A stretch of DNA of 57,580 nucleotides from assembly GCA_027488845.1 (NCBI GenBank), contig JAIYBC010000019.1, positions 1-57,580 of the forward strand. Direction: 5' to 3'. The position numbers and the translations under genes are program-made. The notes beneath the pieces were generated by a model, which did no database searches, had not been told where the DNA came from, and saw only the letters and a list, made by a program, of their open reading frames with translations. Of this stretch, positions 8,588-17,902 are shown piece after piece; within the stretch, counting starts at the first letter, position 1; each line of letters begins with the position of its first letter. The stretch is from Verrucomicrobiales bacterium. GTDB taxonomy: Bacteria; Verrucomicrobiota; Verrucomicrobiia; Limisphaerales; UBA9464.

Positions 8588-9871
8588 CTAAGCGGAGGCA
8601 GTGGCGGTAGCGGTGCGACGACGACGCGAGGTCCAGCGCCGGAGTCCCAAGCCACCCAGGAAGGCGATTGCAGCCCAGGTGCCGGGTTCGGGCAGGGCCG
8701 CGTAGTTGACGTCCCAGCCGATGGTATCGAGGACGATGAGGTCGTTGAGTCCGATGTCGATCCGTTGTCCCGGAGCCAAAGAGGGCAGCATGGCGCCCGG
8801 GTAGTAGCCCAAGGCCGCCTGGTTCAGCCAATGGCTGGCCTGGTCGCCCGAGCCGGTGTCGACGCCGGTGGAAGTGGGCACCTCGGGATTCGAGCCCAGG
8901 AACGAGCTGATCGAATCGTTCACCGTCGCCTGCGAAGGATCGAGGTTCCGGGGCATGGAACCGAATTGCGAAAGGTTCGACGGGTTGGAGCCATTGGCCG
9001 AGAACCGGAAGAGGTCCCACGGCGTGGTCCACGCGATCGCGGGTCCGCCGCCGCCGCCTTGCACGGAATCGACGTAATCCATCTCGGAGATGAATCCCAA
9101 GGCATGGCCGATCTCGTGGAGGGCCACGCCCTCGAAGTCGAAGAGGCCGGGGTCGATGCCGTCCGTCCGGTCGAAGTCGAAGCCGAAGTCGGAGCTGAAG
9201 GTGATGCTCGCGTGCGAGCCGCCGGGCAGCAGTCCGGTGAGGTCGAATCCCATCGCCGCCAGATTGGCCGCGGTCGCGTACATCGTGGGCTCGGTGGTCC
9301 AGCCGCCGGTCGAGGGCAGCGTGACGCCATAGGTCGCGGCGGTGGGCAGCGCCGCGGTGAGCGCGGCGAAAGGGCCCGTGCCGTTGTCCAGGACCATCTG
9401 GTTCCGGATCACGTCGAACCCGGTGTTCAGCGTGACCGAGCTGGCCTGGCCCAGGATCCCCGGCCCGAGCGGGGCGAGGTTGGCGCTGATGGTGATCTGG
9501 ACGGGGTCGGCGAGGAACTGTTCCCACTGGTCGGCCGCGCGGTTGAACGCGGCGAGCGCCACGGAGTTCCCGGCCAAGGTGCCACCGGCGCTGATCTGGA
9601 TCGCGGATCCGGCGCTGGTCAGCGCGGAGGCCCCCCCGCGGGAGTCGGAACCCTGAAACGGCGTGGTGGCCAAGGAGCTGACATTCAAGGACCCACGGTC
9701 ACCCTGCCGTGCCAACGCGGTCGACATGGACACGGCCGCGAAGACCGCAAGGGCGAACCTACGGGAGGCCTCGGAGCGTGCCTGCGCCACGGGCGGGGTT
9801 CCGGATGGGACGAAGCGGGTCGAATTCAACCCCGCCAAAACGCCATTGGATCGCCGACGTTGCAAGGCCAA
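8588..9871 (-). CDS. PEP-CTERM-sorted zinc-metalloprotease-like protein (NF038122-like)
   Basis: A 427-residue exported protein. A signal-like hydrophobic stretch (RRFALAVFAAVSMSTALA) lies about 37-55 residues in, so translation may begin somewhat later than the ATG given. The zinc-binding motif HEIGHALGF lies near residue 250, typical of metzincin-like and NF038122-type proteins. The C-terminus is a classic PEP-CTERM signal: LPEPGTW, a hydrophobic helix, then RRWTSRRRR. In such systems exosortase removes the tail and the protein goes to the cell surface or matrix. No exosortase gene is in the window. Proteolytic activity is inferred from the HExxH motif only. Confidence 0.85.
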   Translation of the reverse strand: MALQRRRSNGVLAGLNSTRFVPSGTPPVAQARSEASRRFALAVFAAVSMSTALARQGDRGSLNVSSLATTPFQGSDSRGGASALTSAGSAIQISAGGTLAGNSVALAAFNRAADQWEQFLADPVQITISANLAPLGPGILGQASSVTLNTGFDVIRNQMVLDNGTGPFAALTAALPTAATYGVTLPSTGGWTTEPTMYATAANLAAMGFDLTGLLPGGSHASITFSSDFGFDFDRTDGIDPGLFDFEGVALHEIGHALGFISEMDYVDSVQGGGGGPAIAWTTPWDLFRFSANGSNPSNLSQFGSMPRNLDPSQATVNDSISSFLGSNPEVPTSTGVDTGSGDQASHWLNQAALGYYPGAMLPSLAPGQRIDIGLNDLIVLDTIGWDVNYAALPEPGTWAAIAFLGGLGLRRWTSRRRRTATATASA

Positions 9872-9913
9872 TCCAGTCGGTCCCTTGCCTCGCTGCCGGG
9901 ACCGGTCGCCCGC

Positions 9914-10396
9914 CTACTCGTTCCCTTCGGGGAAACGGAAGCGGACATCGGTGAACCTTGTTCCGCGGATCTCGATCTCCGGGATGCGCCCGCTGAACTT
10001 GGCGGCGTTGCGGACCCAGTCGGCCTTGGACTCGAACTGGCTGGAGTCGCCGACCTTCTCGCCGGTGGCGGCGTTGGCCACCGCGGCGAGCCCGAGCGAT
10101 TGCTTCCCGTTTTCGAGTTCCGCCTCCAGGGCAACGGAAGCGGCTGCGATGCGCACGAAGTTCTCCATGTGCGCATCCAACACGAAGCAGGTGAGTGTGC
10201 CGGTGGCGGCGTCACGGACGAACTCGAGGTGGAAGGCCTCGTTGCCCAGGACCACCGCGGTGCCGCCGTGCGGCGCGCGATGCTCGTGCTTGTGGGCAGG
10301 ACCATGGTCATGTCCGGCATGCTCATCCTTGCCCGGACCGCATCCGTGGAACAACGGGATCAAGGCCAACAACAGGATTCGGGAAGGTCGGTTCAT
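9914..10396 (-). CDS. Lipoprotein with His-rich (GHDHGPAHKHEH) metal-binding N-terminus
   Basis: A 160-residue protein with a lipoprotein signal (ILLLALIPLFHGC, Cys about residue 19) followed by a His/Asp-rich run that could bind Zn, Cu or Ni. The remainder is a small beta-rich domain without a family I recognise. It begins 4 bases after the stop of the upstream minus-strand gene and is likely in one transcription unit with it. A role in periplasmic metal buffering is inference from the His-rich segment. Confidence 0.78.
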   Translation of the reverse strand: MNRPSRILLLALIPLFHGCGPGKDEHAGHDHGPAHKHEHRAPHGGTAVVLGNEAFHLEFVRDAATGTLTCFVLDAHMENFVRIAAASVALEAELENGKQSLGLAAVANAATGEKVGDSSQFESKADWVRNAAKFSGRIPEIEIRGTRFTDVRFRFPEGNE

Positions 10397-10400
10397 CGGT

Positions 10401-11447
10401 CTAGAGCAGCTGGAGCCTGAGCCGATAGAAGCGTGCGGTCGGCGCCGCGGAAAGAGTTTCCCTCATCCACAACGCCGTCGATGTGGGGTTCAACGCGAAC
10501 CTCGGTTCGGAAAGCCAAGGACCGGCCGGGGAAGGGGCGGATTCCAGGGTCGCCGTCACTGCTGCGGTCCGTGTCGCCATGACCGGAAACCGAAGTTCGA
10601 CCGCCCCGTTATCCCCGTTCGAAACCGCCAGTCTGGCAGAAGCGGAAGCGGACCTGGGATCGGTGCCGGCGAGGAACTCCTCGAGATTCGAAGCGCCATC
10701 GGAGTCCGCGTCGCCCTGCGGGAGGTCGAGCCAGCGGTCCGGATCCTCGGGAAATGTGGCGCGGATCCAATCGGCCCAAGGTGAAGGGGGCAGGGGAAGA
10801 ACCTCGAACCGGATGCGCTGCGGCAGGCTGACCACATTGGTGCCGGAGGCGCTGTGGATCCCACGGACTTCGAAGGAGACATCGTGAACGCCATTGGCGG
10901 TGAACCCGAAGTTGTAGTGGTCATGCCCGCCGACCAGCGGCTGGACGCGGTCCAAGGCGCCGATTCCGTCCCTGGAGTTCATCGCCATCTGGATCCCACC
11001 GAAGCCGTCCGACTGCCAGAGGAAGAAGTTCCCGGGGCCCTCCACCGAGAGCAGCCGTATCTCCATCCGGTTTTCGAAGAGATCCCGGGGCAGGTCCTGG
11101 GCGGAGAAGCCGAGGTAGGGCAGGTTGGGATCGGGGCTTTGTGGCAGGACCCAAAGATCGCCTCCAACCGGACCAAAAACCTCGAAGCCGTCCGGTATGG
11201 TCAATCGGGCCGACTCCGCGACCACCACCACGCTGTTCGAAGGCGAGTGGACCACTCCGGCCTCCTCCTCATTGAGAGCCAAGGAGAGGCTGCCGGTCCC
11301 CGGAGGGGTGTCCGCGGTCCAGGTGACCTGGACATCGACGTGGCCGCGGAGAATCCGCGTGGGCGGTTCCGCGGCGAGCAGGGAAGCCACGCCGGCGGCG
11401 ACCAGGTTTGCGATGAGGAACAAACGGTTCATCCGAGAGGGGCTCAT
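10401..11447 (-). CDS. Secreted choice-of-anchor-M-like surface protein
   Basis: A 348-residue protein with signal peptide ([20 protein letters not shown]). The central part (HVDVQVTW...[12 protein letters not shown]...[24 protein letters not shown]) matches the pattern of the 'surface-anchored / choice-of-anchor M' domain seen in actinobacterial and PVC proteins. It is followed by a Ca-binding-like [19 protein letters not shown] stretch and a C-terminal '[10 protein letters not shown]' module. The start overlaps the stop of the pseudopilin-like gene as ATGA, suggesting translational coupling; the ATG 15 bases downstream at 11432 is an alternative. Its ligand is unknown. Confidence 0.75.
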   Translation of the reverse strand: MSPSRMNRLFLIANLVAAGVASLLAAEPPTRILRGHVDVQVTWTADTPPGTGSLSLALNEEEAGVVHSPSNSVVVVAESARLTIPDGFEVFGPVGGDLWVLPQSPDPNLPYLGFSAQDLPRDLFENRMEIRLLSVEGPGNFFLWQSDGFGGIQMAMNSRDGIGALDRVQPLVGGHDHYNFGFTANGVHDVSFEVRGIHSASGTNVVSLPQRIRFEVLPLPPSPWADWIRATFPEDPDRWLDLPQGDADSDGASNLEEFLAGTDPRSASASARLAVSNGDNGAVELRFPVMATRTAAVTATLESAPSPAGPWLSEPRFALNPTSTALWMRETLSAAPTARFYRLRLQLL

Positions 11448-12160
11448 TCCGGTGGACGGGCGATGTCCTCGCCGCGATCGACCCGCGCCTTGAGCAGCGC
11501 GGCCGATGGGGAGGTGACATGGCCGCAGACCATCAGCTGGTTGGCGCGGCCGGTGTCGTGGCGGCTCGATTTGGCTCCGGACGCATGGCGGTCGGGCTGG
11601 ATGTCGGCGAGAACCGCGTTCCATCCGCCCGTCGCCCATGTCCTCGAGTGGGTGTGGTCGGCCGAAATGCTGAAATCCTTGGCATCGGCGATCTCGTACA
11701 GCGAGACGGTGTCGACCGGATTCCTGAGCTGGTCGATGCGGCGGTAGGATTCGAGGACGTTTCCGAAAGGGCTCAACCGATCGACGGCGAGGTATTCGTT
11801 CGGGATGTAGCTGGAGGCGGAGTTGGTGACACGCGGGACACGGAACGGATCGGCGGGACAGGCCCGGATGGCGTCGACGTTGCCGACGTAGGGGCGGAGG
11901 GTGAGGATCCAGGAGCGATTGGTATCCGACGTTCCATGTGTCGTCTCGACGAACAGGCCGCGGTTGTCGTCGGCATACATCTGGATTCCGAGTCCGATCT
12001 GATGGAGCCCCGAAGAGCAGGCCGCCTGTCGGGCCTTGGTCTTGGCAGAGGCCAACGCCGGCAACAGCAAGCCCGCCAGCACGGCGATGATGGCGATCAC
12101 CACCAGGAGCTCGATCAGGGTAAAGCCGCGGGAGGCGTTGGACTTTGGGTACCTCTTCAA
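11444..12160 (-). CDS. Prepilin-type N-terminal (pseudopilin, DUF1559-like) protein
   Basis: A 238-residue protein whose N-terminus is a textbook type IV prepilin signal: [27 protein letters not shown], with cleavage before Phe by prepilin peptidase. The rest ([19 protein letters not shown]) is the verrucomicrobial/planctomycetal type II secretion G-like or DUF1559-like pattern. I choose the TTG start because AAGGAAG lies five bases upstream and no ATG fits; longer starts would run through the palindrome. The palindrome at 12171-12191 sits directly upstream and would place this gene under LacI-type control. It couples to the downstream surface protein through a 4-base overlap. Confidence 0.78.
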   Translation of the reverse strand: MKRYPKSNASRGFTLIELLVVIAIIAVLAGLLLPALASAKTKARQAACSSGLHQIGLGIQMYADDNRGLFVETTHGTSDTNRSWILTLRPYVGNVDAIRACPADPFRVPRVTNSASSYIPNEYLAVDRLSPFGNVLESYRRIDQLRNPVDTVSLYEIADAKDFSISADHTHSRTWATGGWNAVLADIQPDRHASGAKSSRHDTGRANQLMVCGHVTSPSAALLKARVDRGEDIARPPE

Positions 12161-12170
12161 ATCAACTTCC

Positions 12171-12191
12171 TTCTGCAAATCGTTTGCAGAA
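12171..12191. promoter_or_regulatory. LacI/GalR-family operator candidate
   Basis: Perfect palindrome: TTCTGCAAA, three central bases, TTTGCAGAA. LacI/GalR-family operators are palindromes with an A/T-rich core around a CG step (compare the PurR site). It lies 10 bases upstream of the pseudopilin-like start and 126 bases upstream of the divergent LacI-family gene, so it could serve for control and autoregulation. Confidence 0.65.
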
Positions 12192-12317
12192 ACTAGAGCC
12201 GAGGTCTTGAGGGAGGCAAACGGAAAGCAGGCGAAAGCGGTGGGGATTGTTTGGACAGAGAGCTTGCGGTTGCCGGGTGTGTGGGCGTTGATGGGGCGAA
12301 CGCAGGACAATCGGACC

Positions 12318-13346
12318 ATGGTACGACTGAAGGACATCGCGGAGAAGGCCGGGGTTTCGGTGATGACGGTTTCCAAGGCCTTGCGCGACAAGCCGGATCT
12401 GGCCGGCTCGACGAAGGTTCGCATCCGCGCCCTGGCGGAGCAGATGGGCTACGTTCCCGACGCCTCGGCGAGCGGCCTCCGGAACCGGAAGACCCGTCTC
12501 TTGGGTTTGGTGATTCCCGCCCCGACCGACCCGGTCTACTCCCGTGTCATGCTGGCCTTGGAAGGTCACGCCCACGAGTTGGGATACGACCTCCTGCTGG
12601 CGCATTCGCTGGGCAAGGCCGAACGCGAGGATGTGGTCATCCGGAGGTTGATGTCGCGTCGGGTGGACGGCCTTTTCGTGGCTCCGGTCTATCGGATGTC
12701 CAAGACGGCGGCGATCTATGAAGACCTGCGGAAGCAGGGATTGCCGGTAGTCCTCCTCGGGCACGGCGCGCCGTTCTGCGAGGGATTCATCAACGTCGAG
12801 ACCGACGACATCGCCGCGTCCGAGTCCGTGACCCGGCACCTGTTCGAGTTGGGACACCGTCGCATCGCGTTCTTCGCCGGCCCGATGAATTCCCCTTGGG
12901 CCTTGGAGCGGTTGGAAGGATACCGGAGGGCGCATCGGGACGCCGGGATCCCGATGGATGACCAGTTGGTGTTCAACGCGGGTTCCACGGTCGAGGAAGG
13001 GGCCTCGGCCGCATTGCAGTTCATCCAGGAGAATCCCGGTGCCACGGCCCTGCAGGCGGCGAACGACCTCGTCGCCATCGGAGCGGCGGACGCGCTGCTG
13101 AACCAGGGAGTCCGGATTCCCAAGGACCTGAGCGTCGCGGGTTTCGGCAACGTCTTGGTGAGCGAGTTCTTCCGCGTTCCCCTGACCACGGTCCGCCAGC
13201 CCAAACTCCGGCTGGGTGCCGTGGCCATGGAACTCATGCAGAAGCTCATCGCCGGCGAACCGGCGAAGTCCGCACGACTGCCGGCGGAGCTGACCATCCG
13301 CGCCAGCACCGGACCGGTCCCCGTGCCGGCCGCCACCGCGGCCTGA
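12318..13346 (+). CDS. LacI-family transcriptional regulator
   Basis: A 342-residue regulator. The N-terminal LacI HTH ([23 protein letters not shown]) occupies residues 1-55, then the hinge helix ([11 protein letters not shown]) and a periplasmic-binding-protein-like effector domain (from [18 protein letters not shown] to the C-terminus, with [23 protein letters not shown] and the family's DLSVAGFGN). The effector, usually a sugar or nucleoside, cannot be read from sequence. It is divergent from the pseudopilin-like/surface-protein operon with a matching palindrome between them. ATG 12318 places the HTH at the N-terminus, as normal for the family. Confidence 0.92.
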   Translation: MVRLKDIAEKAGVSVMTVSKALRDKPDLAGSTKVRIRALAEQMGYVPDASASGLRNRKTRLLGLVIPAPTDPVYSRVMLALEGHAHELGYDLLLAHSLGKAEREDVVIRRLMSRRVDGLFVAPVYRMSKTAAIYEDLRKQGLPVVLLGHGAPFCEGFINVETDDIAASESVTRHLFELGHRRIAFFAGPMNSPWALERLEGYRRAHRDAGIPMDDQLVFNAGSTVEEGASAALQFIQENPGATALQAANDLVAIGAADALLNQGVRIPKDLSVAGFGNVLVSEFFRVPLTTVRQPKLRLGAVAMELMQKLIAGEPAKSARLPAELTIRASTGPVPVPAATAA

Positions 13347-13419
13347 CAGCCGGCCTGGGCCCAGGCCCACGGCCGAATGCAGTTGCCGATTTCCCGGAGC
13401 GGTGGGGAGGATTTCCCCC

Positions 13420-14556
13420 ATGCCCCTTCTCCGTGTCGCCCGACTCGCATTGGCCAGCCTGATGGCCACCACGGCGGCATGCGCTGCCGAGCATCCCGTG
13501 GCCCGGTTGGGAACCCGCATGCCGGACTTCGAGTTGCCCGGGGTCGACGGCAGGATCCACCGATCCGCGGAATTTGCCGACAAGCGTCTCCTTGCCGTGG
13601 TCTTCACCTGCAACCACTGCCCCACGGCACAGGCCTATGAGGAGCGCATACGGATCCTCGCCGAAGACTACGCGTCCAAGGGCGTGGCCGTCGTGGCCGT
13701 CTCGCCGAACAGTCCCGCCGCGGTGCGCTTGGATGAATTGGGTTACACCGATGTCGGCGACACGCTGGAGGACATGAAGGTCCGGGCACGTCAGATCCGT
13801 TGGACCCTTCCCTATCTCTATGACGGCGACACCGGGGCGTTCTCGTTGGCGCTCGGGCCGCAGGCGACGCCCCATGTCTTCATCTTCGACGCGGAGCGTC
13901 GGCTCCGCTACCAGGGCCGGATCGACGACTCGGAGCGTGAGGACCTGGTGAAGAGCCGCGACGCGCGGAACGCCTTGGACGCGCTGCTCCGGGGTGAAGC
14001 CCCGGCGGTCACGGAGACCAAGGTGTTCGGCTGCTCCACGAAGTGGGCGGACAAGTCGGAAGGCAACGTGCGTTGGCGGGAGAAGGTCGCCGCGGAACCG
14101 GTCACACTGGAATCCGCCGGGGCCGACGCGTTGAAGGCGCTTCGCGAGAACAAGAGCGGGAAGGTGCGGATGATCCAGGTCTGGGCCACCTGGTGTGGAC
14201 CCTGCGTGTCGGAGTTCGACGAGGTGGTGGAGACGAACCTCCGGTTCCGCCATCGGGACTTCGAGATGGTCACCGTGGCGGCCCAGTTCCCGGACGAAAG
14301 GGACGAGGTGCTGCGGTTCCTGAAGAAGAAGAAGGCCTCGGGCCGGAACCTTCTCTTCGAAGGCAGCGACAAGTACCGCCTGATCGAGGCCCTGGATCCG
14401 GAATGGCAAGGGCCCTTGCCACACACCCTCGTCGTGGACGCGGAAGGCAAGGTGGTCTATCGGCAGACCGAGGAGATCGACTTCGTCGCCCTGCGCCGGG
14501 CCATCGTGAAGGCCTTGAACCGGGTCAAGCCTTGGCCGGGAATGTCGTCGCAGTAG
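13420..14556 (+). CDS. Exported double-thioredoxin-fold redox protein (AhpC/TSA-like plus TlpA-like)
   Basis: A 378-residue protein with a signal peptide (PLLRVARLALASLMATTAACAA). The first domain (about 30-190) is a peroxiredoxin/SCO-like thioredoxin fold with CNHC at 64-67. The second (about 225-375) is TlpA/ResA-like with WATWCGPC, the CxxC being at about 259-262. Family members carry out thiol-disulphide chemistry outside the cytoplasm; a fusion of two redox centres in one chain could relay electrons (inference). ATG 13420 is preceded by GGGGAGG at a good distance, better than the GTG 18 bases upstream. Confidence 0.83.
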   Translation: MPLLRVARLALASLMATTAACAAEHPVARLGTRMPDFELPGVDGRIHRSAEFADKRLLAVVFTCNHCPTAQAYEERIRILAEDYASKGVAVVAVSPNSPAAVRLDELGYTDVGDTLEDMKVRARQIRWTLPYLYDGDTGAFSLALGPQATPHVFIFDAERRLRYQGRIDDSEREDLVKSRDARNALDALLRGEAPAVTETKVFGCSTKWADKSEGNVRWREKVAAEPVTLESAGADALKALRENKSGKVRMIQVWATWCGPCVSEFDEVVETNLRFRHRDFEMVTVAAQFPDERDEVLRFLKKKKASGRNLLFEGSDKYRLIEALDPEWQGPLPHTLVVDAEGKVVYRQTEEIDFVALRRAIVKALNRVKPWPGMSSQ

Positions 14557-14586
14557 TTCGGCGAAGCCCTGCCCGGAGGCCGGGAA

Positions 14587-15462
14587 TCAATTCCGGAAGC
14601 CGCGCGCCTTGAGCCAAGCCAGCAGGTCCAGGGCCCAGGGATGTGGGTCCGCGAACGCGGGAGGCTTGGATCCGAGCCCAATGCCGTGCTGCTTGCCTTC
14701 GTAGAGGTGCAACTCGAATGCGACCTTGTCCCGGCGGCAGGCAAGGGCGAACTGGATCGAGTTCTCGATGGGAACCGCGCCGTCGTCACGGAGCGACCAA
14801 AGGAACGTGGGCGGCGTCGAGGCGTTCACCCGCTTCTCGTTGGAGAGGTCCTCGACCAGCTCCGGGGACGGATTCTCCCCGAGCAAGTTCCTCTTCGAAC
14901 CGGCATGGGTGAACTCGCCCATGGTGACGACGGGATAGCAGAGGATGCCGAGATCCGGACGGCTGCTGACCCGATCCACGGGATCGGTGGCGTCCGGGGA
15001 ACCGGCGTCGTGGTGGGTGAGGAGCGTGGACGCGAGGTGCCCTCCGGCGCTGCTGCCCATGATGCCGATGCGGGCCGGGTCGACCTTCAGCTCCGAGGCA
15101 TGGCCACGGACCCATCGGACCGCGCGCGCCGCGTCGAACAGCATCGCCGGGTGGCGATAGCCGGCGGAGCCGAGACGGTAGCGGAGCACGAAGCAGCGGA
15201 TGCCCTCGCGATTGAGGAAGAGTGCGTAGTCGCGGCCCTCGTGCTGGGCCAGTCCGCCGTAGCCGCCGCCCGGCAGGATCACCATCGCCGGGGCGTTCGT
15301 CGCACCGTTGTCCGACGGAAAGGCGGTCAACGTGGGCACGTCGGTCTCGGCCTGCCCGCGGGCCAGCGGCACCTGGCCGGTGGGCCAGAGGGGAATCGGG
15401 GTCTGCGCGGCCGCGACGTCGGAGAGGATCATCATGACGGTTGCCAGGAGAAGGGGACGCAT
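14587..15462 (-). CDS. Secreted alpha/beta hydrolase (BD-FAE/acetyl-xylan-esterase-like)
   Basis: A 291-residue protein with signal peptide (RPLLLATVMMILSDVAAAQ). Oxyanion-hole motif LPGGGYGGLA, nucleophile elbow GSSAGG (Ser about residue 135), and the C-terminal His in EGKQHGIG indicate an esterase/lipase fold typical of exported acetylxylan or feruloyl esterases. The natural substrate is probably an acylated polysaccharide, inferred from the family. GGAG nine bases before ATG 15462 supports this start over the ATG 15 bases upstream. It is convergent with the preceding redox-protein gene. Confidence 0.85.
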   Translation of the reverse strand: MRPLLLATVMMILSDVAAAQTPIPLWPTGQVPLARGQAETDVPTLTAFPSDNGATNAPAMVILPGGGYGGLAQHEGRDYALFLNREGIRCFVLRYRLGSAGYRHPAMLFDAARAVRWVRGHASELKVDPARIGIMGSSAGGHLASTLLTHHDAGSPDATDPVDRVSSRPDLGILCYPVVTMGEFTHAGSKRNLLGENPSPELVEDLSNEKRVNASTPPTFLWSLRDDGAVPIENSIQFALACRRDKVAFELHLYEGKQHGIGLGSKPPAFADPHPWALDLLAWLKARGFRN

Positions 15463-15622
15463 CGGCAAAGTCTCCATGCGGACGGGGTGGAGGAAAGCAG
15501 GAAGCTTGTGCGCCGGGGTCGTCGGTCGTTCGGCCCCGAGCCATTCGCAAGCGGTCCCGCTTCCTGCGCCGCGAAGTCGTGCGGAGGTTGGCGCCATCGG
15601 GACCCGATGGCATGCTGCCGGG

Positions 15623-15889
15623 GTGACTTCGCTGGAATCCGAGATCCTCCGTGAATTGGTCCGACTGGACGAGACGGTCGCCGACATGGCCGCCGGACGG
15701 GCGGGAAGCGTGCTGCCGGTGACCCGCAGGCTCGATGAGCTCGCGCGGTTGTTGCCGGCGGAGGCGAATCCCCAGTTGGTCCACTACCTGAGGAAGCACA
15801 GCTACGGGAAGGCGCGGCTCTTCCTGGAGGGGAATGGGGAAGGGGAACCGACGGCGCCTGGAGGACATTGCGAAGGACCGCGCGGATGA
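15623..15889 (+). CDS. Small conserved-looking protein upstream of mnmE
   Basis: An 88-residue, mostly helical, charged protein (SLESEILRELVRLDETVADMAAG...). It uses a GTG start and its stop overlaps the ATG of mnmE as ATGA, so the two are translationally coupled. I do not recognise a family. The length and helical make-up suggest a small soluble cytoplasmic protein. The coupling suggests a link to tRNA modification or simply shared expression. Confidence 0.72.
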   Translation: MTSLESEILRELVRLDETVADMAAGRAGSVLPVTRRLDELARLLPAEANPQLVHYLRKHSYGKARLFLEGNGEGEPTAPGGHCEGPRG

Positions 15890-17253
15890 ATCCGACGGAC
15901 ACCATCGCCGCGGTGGCCACGCCACCCGGCTCGGGAGGCATCGCGTTGATCCGCGTCAGCGGTCCGGATGCGGTGGCGGTGGCAGACCGATGCTTCCGGT
16001 CGCGAACGGGTGCCATGGGCGTCCTTTCGCGGATCCAGGAACGCCATGCGACCGTCGGTGGATTCTTTCGTGGCGAGACGTTGCTCGACGAGGTGATGGC
16101 CACGGTCTTCCGAGGGCCGCGTTCATTCACCGGGGAAGACACGGTGGAGGTGGCGTGCCACGGCGGGGTGCTGGTGACGCGGCTGGTCTTGGAGGCGTTG
16201 CTGCAGAACGGAGGAAGGGCCGCTAAGCCGGGTGAGTTCACCCTGAGGGCCTACCTGAACGGACGCCTCGACCTCTCCCAGGCCGAGTCGGTCGCCGAGG
16301 TCATCCATGCACGGACCGAAAGGGCGTTGGCCTGTGCACAGAGACAACTGCAAGGCGGCCTGACCCGAAGCGTGGCGACGCTGAGAGGCTCGCTGCTGGA
16401 GGTTTTGGCGCATGTCGAGGCGCACATCGACTTCCCGGACGAGGACATCGCTCCCGATACGGCGGAGGCGTTGACGAGGCGGTTGAATGGAATCCGCGAG
16501 TCGATCGCCCGAATGGTCCGAACCGCGCGGGAAGGGGAAGTCCTGCGCCAAGGGGCCCGGGTGGCCATCGTGGGCCTGCCCAACGTCGGGAAGTCGTCGC
16601 TGCTCAACCGCCTGCTCGGCCTCGATCGCTCGATCGTGTCACCAATTCCCGGGACCACCCGTGACACGGTCGAAGCCGTGGCGTCCATCCGGGGATTGCC
16701 GGTGTTGTTCATCGACACCGCGGGACAGCGTGAGACACACGATCCCATCGAAAAGGAAGGCATCCGACGCGGACGCGAGGCGGCGGTGACCGCCGAGTTG
16801 GTTCTCCACGTGGTGGATGGATCGGCTGCGGCCTCGTCCGTCGAAGTGGAACGGGAACTGGGACGGGATCTCGCCGGAGTCCCGACGATCCTGGTGGCGA
16901 ACAAGAGCGACGTGGAAGGCGCCCGGGTTCCGAACGGGGCGGTGGCGATCAGCTGCAAGACCGGCCGGGGCCTGGATCAGTTGGGCGCCGCCATCGAGGC
17001 CGCTCTTCTGGGGGAAGCCGATGCGGCGGTATCCGAAGGCGACGTACCGATCGCGAGCCGACACCGGATTTCGCTGGATCGTTCCGCGGAATCCATCGGG
17101 AGGGCCGTCGATGGACTGGGATCGGGATTGGGATTGGATCTGGTCGCGTTGGAACTGCGGGAAGCGCTCCAGGCGGTCGGGGAGGTGGTGGGGGAAGCCA
17201 CGACGGACGATTTGCTGGACACCATCTTCAGCCGGTTCTGCCTCGGGAAATGA
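15886..17253 (+). CDS. mnmE: tRNA modification GTPase MnmE (TrmE)
   Basis: A 455-residue protein of normal family length. With MnmG it forms the enzyme installing (carboxymethyl)aminomethyl groups at C5 of U34 in tRNAs. Seen: N-terminal TrmE fold (TIAAVATPPGSGGIALIRVSG...PGEFTLRAYLNGRLDL), the helical domain, the G domain with P-loop GLPNVGKSS (about 230), switch region PGTTRDTVEA, DTAG, NKSD, and the C-terminal hallmark CLGK whose Cys is conserved. No mnmG is in the window. It is coupled to the small upstream gene. Confidence 0.96.
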   Translation: MNPTDTIAAVATPPGSGGIALIRVSGPDAVAVADRCFRSRTGAMGVLSRIQERHATVGGFFRGETLLDEVMATVFRGPRSFTGEDTVEVACHGGVLVTRLVLEALLQNGGRAAKPGEFTLRAYLNGRLDLSQAESVAEVIHARTERALACAQRQLQGGLTRSVATLRGSLLEVLAHVEAHIDFPDEDIAPDTAEALTRRLNGIRESIARMVRTAREGEVLRQGARVAIVGLPNVGKSSLLNRLLGLDRSIVSPIPGTTRDTVEAVASIRGLPVLFIDTAGQRETHDPIEKEGIRRGREAAVTAELVLHVVDGSAAASSVEVERELGRDLAGVPTILVANKSDVEGARVPNGAVAISCKTGRGLDQLGAAIEAALLGEADAAVSEGDVPIASRHRISLDRSAESIGRAVDGLGSGLGLDLVALELREALQAVGEVVGEATTDDLLDTIFSRFCLGK

Positions 17254-17411
17254 GTGTTTCGGATGAACGGACAAAATCCGTGTCCGACACCGCAACCCGG
17301 GGAGGGGTTGGAAGCGGCGGATGTGGAGACTGGTCGTTGCCACCCCAAGCCGACCACCGCAGGCGGAATGATGCCGGCGGGGCGACTCCGGGGGACTAGG
17401 AAAGGAATCCG

Positions 17412-17660
17412 ATGCAAACCGACCTCCACCATCCGCTGGTTCTTGAGTTTCCCGAGCTGAGGGAAGCGATCCATCACCTGAAGACCGCGAACAACCACTT
17501 CCGCCGGCTGTTTGACGAGTACCATGAAGTCGACCGCCAAGTCGTCCGAATCGAGGAAGGCATCGAGCCGGCATCCGATGCCCGGACGGAGGAGGTCAAG
17601 CATCGGCGTCTTCGCTTGAAGGACGAGCTCTACGCGATGCTCCAGAAGGCGGCACACTGA
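17412..17660 (+). CDS. DUF465/YdcH-like small protein
   Basis: An 82-residue, strongly helical protein (HHPLVLEFPELREAIHHLKTANNHFRRLFDEYHEVDRQVVRIEEG...RRLRLKDELYAML). The pattern of His/Leu heptads, 'FxxLxxxYhevdxxi' and 'LKxxRLxLKDEL' is that of the DUF465/YdcH family, of unknown molecular function. Members are about 70-80 residues long, which fits. It stands alone between mnmE and prs on the same strand. Confidence 0.85.
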   Translation: MQTDLHHPLVLEFPELREAIHHLKTANNHFRRLFDEYHEVDRQVVRIEEGIEPASDARTEEVKHRRLRLKDELYAMLQKAAH

Positions 17661-17902
17661 TTTGGGGATCCGTTGGGTGTCGCCCAAGAGCCGTCCTGGG
17701 ATCGGCCCAATGGGAACGGCCGCCGACCCCGCCTCCGGGAGGGCGCCCGGACGGCGGCGGACCGTCAGTCCAATGGCGGCGAGGATGTTCCGGGACGTTC
17801 CGGTGACGATGGGGGAGAAACCGCTTGCCCGTCCGGCCGGTGTTGCCCAGCCTGCTGCCGTCAAACCCGCCGGAGACGGTGGGTTTTCCATTTCGCCCAA
17901 AC

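Noticed and set aside
8426-10420. A 664-codon plus-strand open frame
   Set aside because: Antisense to the PEP-CTERM and lipoprotein genes, which have clear signals and motifs.
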